Assembly (NCBI RefSeq): GCF_020520425.1
Contig: NC_079492.1
Location: forward strand, 140,434,361 to 140,498,360
Source: Spinacia oleracea
Taxonomy: Eukaryota > Streptophyta > Magnoliopsida > Caryophyllales > Amaranthaceae
DNA: 64,000 nucleotides
Reading direction: 5' to 3'
Shown: positions 9,138 to 21,531 of the stretch, piece after piece
Numbering within the stretch: the stretch's first letter is position 1
Layout of the letters: the number at the start of each line of letters is the position of its first letter
The notes under the pieces: generated by a model
What the model was told of the DNA's origin: nothing
Databases searched by the model: none
What the model saw: the letters and a program-made list of their open reading frames with translations, nothing else
Position numbers and translations under genes: made by a program

Positions 9138-12100
9138 ATGGTGGGAAAAAGGGCGACTGAGAAAACGAAGCTTCTTACTGAAATCGAAGAACCCACCATT
9201 CGAGAACAATCCATAAATTGCAGTGAGAGTGAGCAAGAATTAGAAGATGATGCAGTACCAATTAGCGAGGTTATTAGGGTTTCTGAAAACGGGATTGAGA
9301 GAAAGAACCATTTCAGTGCTTTTCAATTCGATGGAAATCATTTTAAACTTGTAAGTTCTTCTTTCATTTCTCTCAATTTTGGGGGGTTTTGTTGTTTTTG
9401 TTGTTGATGTACTTCGGTCTTTTTGTTTGATCTTGTATTAGGTGATGGGATATTGAATTGAGTTTTAGGATTGTAAAATTAGACGATTTCCAGAAAGATG
9501 ACGGCCTTTTCATTTCACATTTCAACCTATTATGCAATAGGTTTGTATTGGATATGAAAACATTGATTAGACCTTCAATTTAAACTAGCATTGACATTAT
9601 CGATTCGGTTGGTTGTTTCATGCTAGAGGTTTGGTGAATTGGCTACTGATTAATGGCATAATGTAGGTACTTTGATTTGCACATAAAGTAGTTTTTATCT
9701 CTAAGTAGAGTAAATTGGAACGAAGGGAATATGTTATACGACTCTCTGATTGCTACAATTCCATGGTATTCCTGTATGCAAACATGGGAACAGTTACAAA
9801 GTGCATGATATTTCACCGGTGATATGCTCATGTTAAAGTTTTGGAGGACATTAGTCTGCTGCTTAGAAGTTTTATGTGGGTCATATTACACTCATTGTGA
9901 GGCCAACTGTGCTACCAATTTGGCTTGTTAACCGTGGAATTTGTCCAATGCTGTTTGTTATGTGTATAAGGGATTTTGGTGGTTAGCCTTTTGATGATAT
10001 TCTAAGTTCTGATGTTTTCGGTTTTGTTCTCAACAGCAGGGTATCCTAAAAACAATATTGCCTTACCTTCTATATATTGTACTGGTCCTGCCGGAAACAA
10101 GTCCAAATATACAAGCAATCAGGCAATATTCAACGTATATATTTTTCTGGCAATATAAGTTTAAGAAAACTTGGTTTCATCACTTTTATCTATGCGGCTA
10201 TACCATTAGAGTCTTAGTGATTGATACTTACTGAGATGTAAATCGTTTTTATCTTATGTACCCTTCTTACGAGAACATAGACAGAAACTTGGAACTTTGC
10301 ACTCCAATGGCATTTGAATGTCACATTGATGAGAACTTATTGAAATCACTTAGAGATGGTGAGGGTGAATGTGCTCCTACATAATAATTTTGCCTCAACT
10401 AATCTGTTTGTGGCCTCCCAAATTTTTTCTTGTTTATTGAAAATATTATGTTTTTTGGTTACCTTCCCTGATCTAGTCTGGTCCTTAGTATAATGCAGCC
10501 TTTCTCAACTCTGACTCTCTTTTTAAATCGTGTCGTCTTTGGGTGGTTTTCTTTGTTTGATTCACCCAAAGATGACTACACTATACCATTTTTGTGGCTT
10601 TTTTTTTTTTTCTTTTCCATTTTTAGTATTTTTTCATCTTTGGGTGGTTTTAGTATTTGTTCTGTGCTGTTTGTGGTATAGCTGCACTTGACCATTTTTA
10701 TGGATTTTTTCATTTTTTGTTTCATTTATACTCCTTGAACAAAACTTCAAACCAAGAAAAGAGCAGGATAAATGTTGAGCTGAATCTTTGTGATCAAATC
10801 CGTATGAGTTTTTGGTACTTTCATGGGTTGGTTACCATGTTTATAAACTTAGCAAGTCATTGATTAATTTCTACCATGTGTAGTTCTCTATTTTATACAC
10901 CACTTTCCTTTTCTATTGTTGGTACAATTTTTGGAGTATCATGAGATTCATGACTTGTTGAAGTATCAAATAATAAGAATTTGTACTTTCAATATTGGCA
11001 GTTAGTGATATTGTTGAGATTTAGGGTGTAAGAAAATGTAAAGCTGTAGTATTTTATAGTTTGAGGACAACTCAATACAGTCATACAGGGCTGAAGCTGG
11101 GTGTTGCATAAAGTTGGACTTTATGATTGTCACGGAATTTTTCTTGTTTTTCTTTGATGTGAAACATTATTGTGGTACCTGGATTTGCAAAGGACAAACA
11201 GAGATGTTTGTGTACAGATGAAAAGCAATATCACAAGGGGTGATCTCATGGTCTTTTGAGTTATTGGGGATTTATTAATAGTCGCAGAACATGCTACCTT
11301 CTCTTTCTTTGACCGTCTCAATTGATCTCGCTCTTGACCCTAGCAAAGCTTCTCTGCTTTGCACACAACTTTAGAAGGTTTTAGTCCAATCAAAGAGTGG
11401 AAAAGTTTCTGTTCCTTCTCCTCCCCTTCTTAAGCTAACTTCCAAACTGCTAGTTTTTTTTATGGAAAGATGAGTTGCTTTTGGTTTTTATGATCGGCAT
11501 AAGTTCCAAATTAAGTTTCTGATTCTGATTAAACAGCAGTGTAGTCTGAGTTCTTTTTTGTACAATTGTGTTATCAACATAAGTCATTTGCATGCAGGAG
11601 GACACTGTACTCGTGACGCCAGAGGAGGGGAAGATTAAGCCTTCTGTCACAATCATCAAGGTAAGCGCACCTCGTTTCTTGCATTCTTAGGCATGATGAC
11701 CTTATCTAAATAGACTCTTTCTTAGGCAACAAATTGGTTTGGTTGTGCACAAAGCATGATATTAGTTTTGGACAATGAGAAATATTGAAAACTCTTGTGC
11801 GTTTTTGGTAATTAGTATAACTGCTTACTAACCACAACCACACACACACACAGACAAGGAGACACACACACTAACACAGAAAGACAAGGGGACACACACA
11901 CTAACACAGAAAGACAAGGAGACACACACACTAACACAGAAAGACAAGGAGACACACACACACACACTCTAAGACAAGGAGAAGAAGTTTGTTACTTATC
12001 TGGTGTGCGAGAACTAGGATAAATATTCTTGGTTTAGAAAGTGTTGATGAACAACAGACTCTTAGGCTTTAAAATACCATTTGTGTTATCTTCTTTAGTA

Positions 12101-13101
12101 AAGGACTCGTGGATTCCGTACAATCATAGATTTTCCAATAAATATTTTCTTTTACATGTCATATGGTTTTAGACTACGTTTGCTGGAAGTTTATGCAATT
12201 ACTCCAGTGGTTTCTTAGATTGGAATGACCTTGTATAGTAGGTTCCTTACTGCGTATGATGTTTCTGGGAAAGTGTCTTGTTTATGCTGGTTATCTGCTG
12301 ATCCTCGGTTTACTCCAAGTATAATGCTCTTCAGCAGCTTTGCTTTTTCAGTTTTACACAATTCTAATAACACAACATCAAATAGCAATGCCAGGTGGCC
12401 AGGTAGATGTGGGTCTTTTATTGGACTTGAGCAAATTTTACATTTTTTCGAATGTTTTTCTTGTTATTGTAAAGACTGCTGCTGGGTCATGGGGGAAGGG
12501 CTAATACATGATTACATTAATACTTCATGCAATCAACAAAGTGTAGATGTGGATGTGTGGATCCTTCTTTTATTATTCATATGGACAGTTATATTTTCTG
12601 ATAATCTGATTTTTCAAGGTAATCTGTATGGTAATATCTTTTAGTTCATACTGAGAATTTGAACTAGTATAACCTTGCAAAGGCTATGTTCTTTTCGCAT
12701 TATGGATTTATGGTTGCCTGTTGAATTTATGGCTGCATTCTTGAGTTAATATTTTTTTCTGGTGCTTTTGATGATGTTAGGACATTTTCAAAATCGAAGG
12801 CGAGGGTTTGATGGTAAGAGCACAGCGATTTTATCGGCCTGAAGAGGTAAAGAAAACGGGGGGTGGAACCTGGGAATCACGTGATGCAAGGGAGCTTTTT
12901 TACAGTTGTCACCTTGATGAATTCCCTGCTGACGGTGTGATGCATGAGTGCGTGATACATCTTGTGCCTCTTCACAAGCCGTTGCCTGATCGTAAAGAAA
13001 ACCCTGGGTTCGTCGTACGCAAGTTCTACGACTATGTCAATCAGAAAGTACGAAGTCTTACTGACAAAGACTGCAAAGGTGTCTTGCCTCGGTCAGTATA
13101 G
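9138..13101 (+). CDS. short BAH-domain protein, copy 1 (truncated AIPP3/BDT1 paralogue)
   Basis: Three coding exons with GT-AG sites and phase-0 junctions: 9138-9350, 11598-11660 and 12781-13101, giving 198 aa. Exon 1 encodes an acidic N-terminus ending FDGNHFKL, exon 2 EDTVLVTPEEGK.., exon 3 the rest of a BAH domain (QRFYRPEE, ELFYS, MHECVIHLVP, NPGFVVRKFYD). Exon boundaries match exons 1-3 of the full-length gene at 29.8 kb, but translation stops right after the domain (..CKGVLPRSV). The TFIIS-like and zinc-ribbon parts are absent. Relative to the full-length protein, cage-equivalent residues are changed: Tyr to Ser87 and Trp to Arg108, while Tyr110 is kept. No in-frame stop or frameshift is visible. 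It may be expressed as a BAH-only nuclear protein, but function is unknown and it could be a silent duplicate. The ATG lies in the context AAAATGG. Confidence 0.75.
11841..11990. repeat. 30-bp minisatellite in intron 2 of short BAH gene 1
   Basis: About four to five head-to-tail copies of a 30-bp unit (AAGACAAGGAGACACACACA plus CTAACACAGA), the last one degenerate and preceded by an (AC)n tract. It is not seen at the matching place in copy 2, so it arose after or was lost since the duplication. Confidence 0.85.
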
Positions 13102-13829
13102 ACTATAGAGTCTACATATGCTGATATGCTTACTTTTACACATGCTGTTTGTTAGACTGGATGAAGGAAACACTAAGTTGCCAAAGGAACTTTGTGCCTT
13201 ACTGAGTATAGAATAGTTCAAAGGTATATATGCTGGACAGATTTTGTAAATAGGTTACCAAATTACTCATAAAACAATCTTATGGAGAAGTACAGATGTT
13301 TGTGGTCCATTTTGGTTTGGTCAAGTTGTCTGGATTCTCAACAAAGGGGGTATACTGTTGTTTTCCTACTCTGTCTAATCTTATCACCTTCATAATTTCT
13401 TGTCATGCAATCTTTAGTCAAAAGCTCTTAATTACACTTGGTATACAATACTCCATAATTATTGTAACACAGATTAAAGGTTATCTGATATAATGTAAAA
13501 TCTTCCAGAATCATGCATAATGTGAATTATACAGGTATCAAAACATGTTACTCTGTACTCCATAAAAGTTACTGTAATTGGGTAAAAGTTATCACAATTG
13601 TACAATAAATTTAATGTACATTGGTTGCACGAAAAACACGTTTTTTTTCATTTCCTACCCATATCTTTATCCACTAAACAACAATGGATTTGCATTTGAG
13701 TATTTGACCCATCTCTTAAACAATCACCCACTCTTTTTAGAAACAAGCTTTGGAATTACTTGCCCAAAAAAAATCAAGCTTTGGGATTGGAGGGGGAAAA
13801 CCATTTTTCTTAAATCGGAAAAAATAAAA
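13102..13829 (+). other. spacer between the two short BAH genes
   Basis: 3' flank of copy 1 and leader of copy 2. The last about 60 bases resemble the leader of copy 1 (AAGCTTTGG.., GGGGGAAAACC). No other gene is seen. Confidence 0.5.
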
Positions 13830-16251
13830 ATGGTGGGAAGAATTGTATCTCACAACGACAATAGAGCTGAAATCAAGAAGACACAGCTTCTTAATGAAAC
13901 CCATAAACCCACAATTGAAGAACAATCCAGAAATTGCAGCGAGAGCGAGCAAGAATTACAGAATGGTGCTGAGCCAATTGGCGAGGTTATTAGGGTTTCT
14001 GATAATGGGATAGAGAGAAAGAAGCATTTCAAGGCTTTTGAATACGATGGGAATCTTTTTAAACTTGTAAGTTCCTTCTTTCATTTCTTCATTTTTAGGG
14101 TTTCTTTTTTTTGTTTTTGGCTGTTTGCTTATTTAACTTTAAAATCTGGGTTTATTGATTGGTCTTGTGTTGGATGATGGTAGTTGAATTGAGTTTTGAG
14201 GTTGTAGAATTAGACAATTTCCAGAAAGATGACGACTTTCATGTCACGTTTGAACCCACTATGGCTTTATGCAATAGGTTCTATTGGACATGAAACCATT
14301 GATTAGACCTTCAATTTAAACTAGCATCGTTGGTTTCGACAGTGTTAATCGATTTCGTTGGTTGCTTGATGCTAGAGGTTTGGTGAATTGGCTAGTGATT
14401 AGCCCTTATCTCACTCATTGTATAATGTAAGTACTTTGATTTGCAGGGAAAGTAGTCTCATCTCTAGGTAGAGTAAATTGGAACGAAGTGAGTATGTTGT
14501 ACTGCTCTTTGATTGCTACAAAACCATGGTATTCCTGTATGCAAACATGGGAACAGTGACAAAATTCATGATATTTTACTGATGATATGCTCATGTTAAA
14601 GTTTAGAGGACATTGGTGTGTTGCTTAGATGTTTATGTGGTTCGTGTTACACTCATTTATCGTGAGGCAAACTGTGCTACCAATCTGGCTTGCTAAAGGT
14701 GGCATTTTTCTGATGATATCTGTTAGGTGAGGGATTTTGGTGGCTCTTTTTGATAAGATTCTAAAACCCATTTTGCCAAGCTCTTGATTAGTTTCTACCA
14801 TGGCCTCTTGAGTTATAGGTGATTCATCAATTTGCCTTTGTATCACTTTTATCAGTTTATGGTAACTACACTTGTGTGGAAAGGGCATAGTCTCAGAACA
14901 TGCTACCTTTTCATTATTTGACCCTCTCAATTGATCTCGCTCTAAAGTTTAGCAAACACAATTGTCTTTACATTGCACACAACTTTAGAAGCTTTTAGTC
15001 CAATCAAAGAGGGAAAAGTTGATCCTTCCTGTTCCTCTCTCCCCTCCTTTAGCTAACATCCAAACAAGGGAAAGACTAAAAGACTTGAATAAATTGCTTG
15101 TTTGTTTTTATTGAAAGATGAGTTGCTTTTAGTTTTTAGTGTCAGCATATGTTCCAAATTAAGTTTCTGATTCTGATCAAACAACTGTGTACTCTTGAGT
15201 TCTTTTTTGTGGAATTGTGTTATCAACTTAAGTCTTTTGTATGCAGGAGGACACTGTTCTTGTGGTGCCAGAGGAAGGGAAGGTTAAGCCTTCTGTCACA
15301 ATGATCAAGGTAAGCTCACCTCGCTTCTTGCATTCTTAGGCATAATGATTTATCTTTTAGATATATATCTAAATAAACAACTCCTGCATATGATGCTAAT
15401 TGGTTTGGTCGTGCGCAAAGCATGCCGTTAGTTTTGAACATTGAGAAAAACTCTTGTGCGTTTTTGGTAATTGATATAATCGGTTAGAACTAGTATAGAC
15501 TTGCAAATGCTAAGTGGGTTTTGTTTCCCAAAAATATCGTGGAAAACCATCGTATTTCTGCGCACGTTGTATTCTTTTCATTGATATAATTCCTCTCTAT
15601 CGAGTATGGAGTGGATTACTTCCTCCGTTCCTAAATAGTTGCACCGTTTTGACTTTTGACACTATTCACTTGTCTTGCTTTGACCTCACTTTTCTACTAA
15701 TAAATAAAATTAAAAATTATTATACAAAGTATTATTAGGTTTGTCTTAATATATATTTTAAATACATCAACTTTTTATAATTTTTACTAATACATAGCGT
15801 TGGCAAACGTGAAAGTCAAAACGGTGCAACTATTTAGGATCGGAGGAAGTATTTAGCTAGCTAGATATTAATCTTCACAATGCCCCTTTCTTGAGTTTAA
15901 TTTTTCTGGTGCTTTGCACGATGTCAGGACATTTTCCAAATTGAAGGCGAGGAGGGTTTGATAGTAAGAGCACAGCGATTTTATCGGCCTGAAGAGGTAA
16001 AGAAAACGGGGGGTGGAACCTGGGAATCACGCGATGCAAGGGAGCTTTTCTACAGTAGTCACCTTGATGAATTCCCTGCTGACGGTGTGATGCACGAGTG
16101 CGTGATACATCTTGTGCCTCTCCACAAACCGTTGCCTGATCGTAAAGAAAACCCTGGGTTTGTCGTACGCAAGTTCTACGACTATGTCAATCAGAAACTA
16201 CGAAGTCTTACTGTCAAAGACTGCAAAGGTGTCTTTCCTCAGTCAGTATAG
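13830..16251 (+). CDS. short BAH-domain protein, copy 2 (truncated AIPP3/BDT1 paralogue)
   Basis: Three phase-0 exons with good splice sites: 13830-14066, 15247-15309, 15928-16251, giving 207 aa. The third exon is nearly identical to that of copy 1 (differences such as C to S in FYSSH, and FPQSV at the end), and intron 1 also shares long stretches, so the pair arose by a tandem duplication of about 4.7 kb. Exon 1 has diverged more (an extra segment near residues 4-16). It carries the same early stop after the BAH domain and the same loss of cage-type residues (Ser95, Arg117; Tyr119 kept), plus one extra Glu in the loop before the Arg. A Stowaway MITE sits in intron 2. Open and spliceable; expression and function unknown. 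Confidence 0.75.
15619..15849. mobile_element. Stowaway-type MITE in intron 2 of short BAH gene 2
   Basis: 231 bp between TA dinucleotides. Left end CTTCCTCCGTTCCTAAATAG and right end CTATTTAGGATCGGAGGAAG are inverted partners, with further inverted sequence TTGCACCGTTTTGACTTT. Absent from the corresponding intron of copy 1, so it inserted after the duplication. Confidence 0.85.
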
Positions 16252-16608
16252 ATTATCCATGTGCTTGCTGTTTCATATGCTGTTTGTAAGACTAAACGAA
16301 GGATATTGTAACATACTCGTACTACTAACCTCCCACGGAGTAATTCATGAATCAATTATTATTATGAGATGTACTGAATTACTGATGTTTGTCACCACTT
16401 TAGGTTTAATCAAGATATCTTGACTTTCAATTTGCAATCCCACTTGCATGGACCCGGTCCACGGTATAATTAGTGTGGACCAGGGTATTTTCGGAAATAA
16501 GAAGTGAGTCCAGGAGTATTTCACGTGACTTAATCCACCTCCTTCCCCTTATTTCTCTCTCTTCCCACCACACCACCCCTTCCATTTTCTCTCTCCTCCC
16601 TTTCTCCC

Positions 16609-16716
16609 ATGGCTTCCAAAGAGGACTAACCTATCTACAACGACGACGATTTCGACGATGATGATGATGATGACAGTGAGCCTCTCAATAGTGGTGTTCT
16701 TGACGATGATGTTTAG
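16609..16716 (+). pseudogene. acidic ORF remnant inside the 4.6 kb element
   Basis: A CT-rich leader (16540-16605) precedes ATGGCTTCCAAAGAGGAC, then an in-frame TAA, after which the same frame reads PIYNDDDFDDDDDDD followed by SEPLNSGVLDDDV and a stop. The arrangement looks like the start of a gene broken by one nonsense codon. No family recognised. Confidence 0.4.
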
Positions 16717-18776
16717 ATTAACAAATTACAGTGACAAGATTTCAGCCGGTGAAAATCATAGACTGTTCAAAGGATACCTTATAATAATTACAATACAGTA
16801 ATGAAGAGAAATTATTCAAATTATTGATCCAAACGAGAAGCCGTAATGGAGCAAAAGCAGGACGACCATATTGGTTTTTCAATTTTACACTTGGAACTTT
16901 ACTGTGTGGTTCTTAGTTCTTAATCTCAAGCCCAGTATGCTACATTATTGGGAACTTTAAGGATTCAATCCCCTTTGCAAAATCAAAAAAACATAAATAA
17001 TGGAAAGCTTGGTGTCTTATAGTTACTCTAATAGTCATACAGTAACTTTAAATTTATAATTATAAATATATGTGATATAGTTTCTGCATATATGATATAG
17101 TAACTTTTATGTTTATATAGTTATACTTATACGTAATATAGTTACTCAAATAGTCATAAAAGTCATACATATGTAATAAATTTAAAAAGAGTAACGATAT
17201 TATCTAGAGAGTAATTAACTATAACATATATGTAATATAGTTACTAGAATAGTCAAACAACAACTTTAAATTTATAATTATGAATATATGTGATATAGTT
17301 TCTTCCTGATCATATAGTAACACTTATATTGATATAGTTATACTTATACGTAATATAGTTACTCAAATTGTCATAAAAGTCATACATAGTCTTACATATG
17401 TAATATAGTTAAAAAGAGTAACTATATTATCGGGAGAGTAATTATAACATTTAAAGAGTAGCTATACATAAATTCTTATTTTTCATGTCCTTCAAACAAA
17501 AAAAGTAAATTATAGAAACTATATGTTCTGTAAAGTAACTATATCTTCAAAATAGTAACTATAAAAAAGTAAAAAAAAAAATACATCCATCTATAAGAAT
17601 AACTAATCTATCCAAAGAGTAACTATATCTTATAGAAAAGTAAATTTAACGGCAGAACAATTACTATATCATAAAATAAACAATATGATATAGATGGTTT
17701 AGAGGTCATATAGTAACTTTTTCTATTACATAGTTACTATTATATATCATATCATATATTACCGAAATAAAAAAGAGTAACTATATCAAAAATAAGAGTA
17801 ATTATACCTCTTCAACAATAATTAAGAAAAAACATTGACTATATGATTAGTCGTTTTTAACTACGACGTTCTAATTATTTGAATCTATTAAATAAACCAC
17901 GTTAAACTCAAAAAAAAATTGAACTAAAAAATACTAATCGTCATGTCCACGTCCCTTCTTTCCACCAACACGTCCTCTCCTTAAATGTAAAGTAACTATA
18001 TCTTCATAATAGTAACTATATAAAAAAATATAGTCATTTCGATAAAAAATAATTATCATATCCAAAGAGTAACTATATGTAAAGTAACTATATCTTCATA
18101 ATAGTAACTATGAATAAATAATAATATAGTCATTTCAATAAGAATAACTATTCTTTTCAAAGAGTAACTACATCATATAAAAAAGTAATTTTAACTGTAT
18201 AACAATTACTACGAATTATATTTTAAAATAAACAATATAATATAAAAAATTAGAAACTATATGTTATGTAAAGTAACTATATCTTCATAATAGTAACTAT
18301 GAAAAAAAACATAGTCATTTCGATAAGAATTACTATTTTATCCAAAGAATAACTATATGTTCTGTAAAGTAACTATATCTTCATAATAGTAACTATGAAA
18401 AAATTATAATATAGTCTTTCGATAAGAATAACTATTCTATCTAAAGAGTAACTAAATCATATAGAAAAGTAATATTAACTGTAGTACAATTACTACGAAG
18501 TACTACGTATATTTTAAAATAAACAATATAATATGGATGCTTTAGAGGTCATATAGTAACTTTTTCGATTATAGTTACTATTATTTCATATAATTATTGA
18601 AATAAAAAAAGGAGTAACTATATCAAAAGTAAGAGTAATTATAACTCTTGAACAATAATTAAGAAAACATTAACTACATGATTAGTTTTTTTAGCTACGA
18701 CATTCTAACTATTTACATCTATCAATAAGACACATTAAACTCAAATTTTTTTGAACTAAAAAGTACTAATCGCCAC

Positions 18777-18960
18777 GTCCACGTCCCTTCTTTACACCAA
18801 CATGTCCTCTCCTTCGACGTCCGCGTCCTCTCTTTTCTCTACCACGTCCTTGGTTTTCATTGTTGTCAAAAATTTCTTCTTCTTTTTCTCCTGCTTTTGT
18901 TTCCCTTGCAGAACTCATTCTTCGCACGACTTCAATCCTAGATGAATCATCTTTGTATAA
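18777..18960 (-). pseudogene. Arg/Gly-rich C-terminal exon remnant inside the 4.6 kb element
   Basis: The minus strand reads an open frame through DSSRIEVVRRMSSARETKAG, an acidic stretch, then a basic tail with GRGREKRGRGRRRRG and a final KKGRGRGD before a stop near 18767. The end of this frame, with its flank, is duplicated at about 17938-17990. A promoter-like segment for a minus-strand gene lies at 20.7-20.9 kb. Function unknown; RG-rich tails occur in many proteins. Confidence 0.4.
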
Positions 18961-20639
18961 TATATAAAATAAGTTAATAATTTAACATATAAGTGTGAAA
19001 AAATGACATAGTAACTATGTAAAACATATAGTTTCTATTATGCATCATACAGTAACTCTTAGAATTAATGATGGTAAGATATTCGCAGAATTACAGATAT
19101 AGTTATTGTTATAGTCATATAGTTACTGTCATAATAATATAACCACTCTTATTACTAATAACATAGAGACAAAAAAAAAGAACATAAAAAAACAAAATGA
19201 TAATATAGTAACTATTAAAAACATATAGTTATTATTATACATGATATAGTATATATATTTTAATATTAATGATAATCATATATAAGCAGAGTTGCATATA
19301 TATGTAATTATTGTTATGATCATATAGTTAATGTGATCATAACATAGTAACTCTTATTAATAATAACATAAAGGACAACAAAGAACATAAAAAGAACATT
19401 ATAATATACATAATAACTATATCAAACATATAGTTACTATATATTATACAAGATATAATACCTATAAATATTATTGATGGTCATTTAGTCACATGGTTGC
19501 AGACATAGTTGGTGTGATAATAATATAGTAACTCTATCACTAAAAATATAGAATAACATCAAAAACATGCACAGAACATAATAAATTAAAATAGTAACTA
19601 TTTCAAACATATAATAACTATATAAATATTGAAGAAAATAAACATATGATAATTAATCATGATAAAATAAACATAATACCTATTTCAAACATATAGTAAC
19701 TATATAAATAATATAGTAACTATTGAAGAAAATAAAAATATGGTAATAAATCATGATAAAATAAACATAGTACCTATTTCAAAAATATAGTAACTATATA
19801 AAACATATAGAGACTATTATTATAATATAGTAACTATTGTACACATATAGTAACCATTATAATCATATAGCCACTATCTAAGAAGCGAACAAAAACATAC
19901 TCTAAATAACATAGTACATAATGTAATCGTAGAGTAACTATAATTTATCAAAAAGTCACTATAAACTGTTCATAACATAATAACTATCTTAAACACATAG
20001 TTACTGTTTCAAACTTATAATAACTTTCTAAAAATTACACTTTGTATTAACTATTTTAAACACATAGTTACTGTTTTAAAATTATAGTAACTTTTAAAAA
20101 AATATAGTTACTCTAAATCTACTACTAACATAAACACAACGAACATTCCAGTGACTATTAAAAACACTATTTTGCAACATAAATTAAAGGTAACTATATC
20201 ATTTATATACTAACTATGTGAAACACTAACCCTAATTTCAACAAAACAACAAACATTTCAAATCACTCAACAAAATAATAATTGTTGTACATATATAGTA
20301 ACTATTGTACACATATAGTAACCATTAAAATAATATAGTAACTATTGTACACATATAGTAACCATTAAAATTACATAGTACCTCTTTAAACCACATAGTT
20401 ACTGTATTACTCATATAGTTACTATTTAAATCGTGAAGTCACTGATCGAATTCGCGAAGTGAAAACGATATTTCAGCAAAACACAAACATTAATTTCTCC
20501 AAAACAAAAAATATTTTCAATTTTAAATAAAAATAGATTTAAAATTCTTTAGAAAACAACAAACCGTGATGTGATCTCTAAAAATTCTTGCGAAGATTTG
20601 TAGACGAACGCAAATTCTTCGATTCGATTTCGGCAACGA

Positions 20640-20862
20640 CGAACCTCCTTCTTGATCTACTTCCTCCAATTTTTCCTCATCTAATAGATCTAATTATAAG
20701 AATTATAAGATAATTACGAAGAAAATCGAATAAAAACCTAGAAATTTGGGCTAAATTTTGAAAAGCATAGAGAGAAATGAAGAGAGAGAAATGAAAAAGA
20801 AAAGAACAGAATGCAGATCTGAAATTTTGAAAAATACAAAAGTTTAAAACGTATATAAAGGG
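20640..20862 (-). promoter_or_regulatory. promoter-like and leader segment of the minus-strand remnant gene
   Basis: The minus strand reads CTTTATATACG at about 20848-20862 (TATA-like), then a leader rich in TTCTCTCTC, and further an open frame containing EEKLEEVDQEGGSS. This is the layout of a plant gene start. Most of the body of the gene between here and 18.96 kb is now AT-rich repeat, so it is presumed a relic. Confidence 0.35.
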
Positions 20863-21143
20863 GGCTAGACACAAATCGCATTGAAAATCTATAAAACACA
20901 TAGTAACTCTTTAAAACCCATAGTTACTGTAATACGCATATAGTTACTATTTAAAATCACAAAATAACTGTCACGTGACAGTTACACATGTTGCCATACA
21001 AATTACTCCGTTGCCATGGTCCACGCTAAGTTAGCATGGACCAGGTTTATATTAGTGTAAATATTCAACTTGTAGCCTAGTCAACTTAAGTTCGGCATCT
21101 TTATAAGTCAATGTTCCCTAATGAGTTTTGAAAACAACTTAAT

Positions 21144-21531
21144 AAGGCAGTGTTCTCTTCACCTGAATTTCACTTATCTTATTGGCCCTGAACTTATTTT
21201 ATTTTATCTTATCTTATCTTATCTTATTAACTTTTATCTTATCTTATCTTATCTAAACTTATTGACCCTTATCTTATCTTATCTTATTGACCCTTATCTT
21301 ATCTTATCTTATTGAAACTTATAGTATTACCTTATGTAATATTTACCTCACCTTATCTTATCTTATCTTATTGGTCCTGAACTTATCTTATTGACCCCGA
21401 ACTTATTTTATTTTATCTTATCTTATTGACCATGAACTTATCTTATTTTATCTTATTTTATTGGTCCTTATCTTATCTTATTTTATCAAACCTGAAGTAA
21501 GTGAAAAATAAGGTGAAGAAAACAGAGCCTT
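21144..21531. mobile_element. TTATC-rich element with inverted termini
   Basis: About 390 bp. Left end AAGGCAGTGTTCTCTTCACC and right end (complement) AAGGCTCTGTTTTCTTCACC are inverted partners. The interior is dominated by TTATC pentamers broken by TTATTGACCC/TTGGTCCTGAAC. It looks like a non-autonomous DNA element that amplified a pentanucleotide microsatellite. No certain target duplication. Confidence 0.55.

Larger units (their letters stand above)
16449..21049. mobile_element. 4.6 kb element with GGTCCAC hairpin ends and TATAGTTACT arrays
   Basis: Each end has a palindrome: GGTCCAC-N12-GTGGACC at 16456-16481 and GGTCCAC-N10-ATGGACC at 21018-21042. Outside and inside these, the two ends also align as about 30-bp inverted repeats. 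Between about 16990 and 20950 the motif TATAGTTACT or AGTAACTATA recurs dozens of times in both orientations in very AT-rich DNA. Remnants of two genes facing inward lie near the ends. Terminal inverted repeats, subterminal motif arrays and convergent gene remnants suggest a deleted DNA transposon, perhaps Mutator- or CACTA-like, but I found no transposase domain and no clear target duplication, so the superfamily is open. Confidence 0.55.

Noticed and set aside
12225-12644. 139-codon open frame inside intron 2 of short BAH gene 1
   Set aside because: Lies between two well-supported exons of another gene, has no recognisable domain and does not occur in the paralogous intron.
16449-21049. Reading the TATAGTTACT field as a simple satellite or CRISPR-like array
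   Set aside because: Spacing is irregular, orientation is mixed and it is bounded by inverted ends in a plant nuclear context, which fits a transposon interior better.
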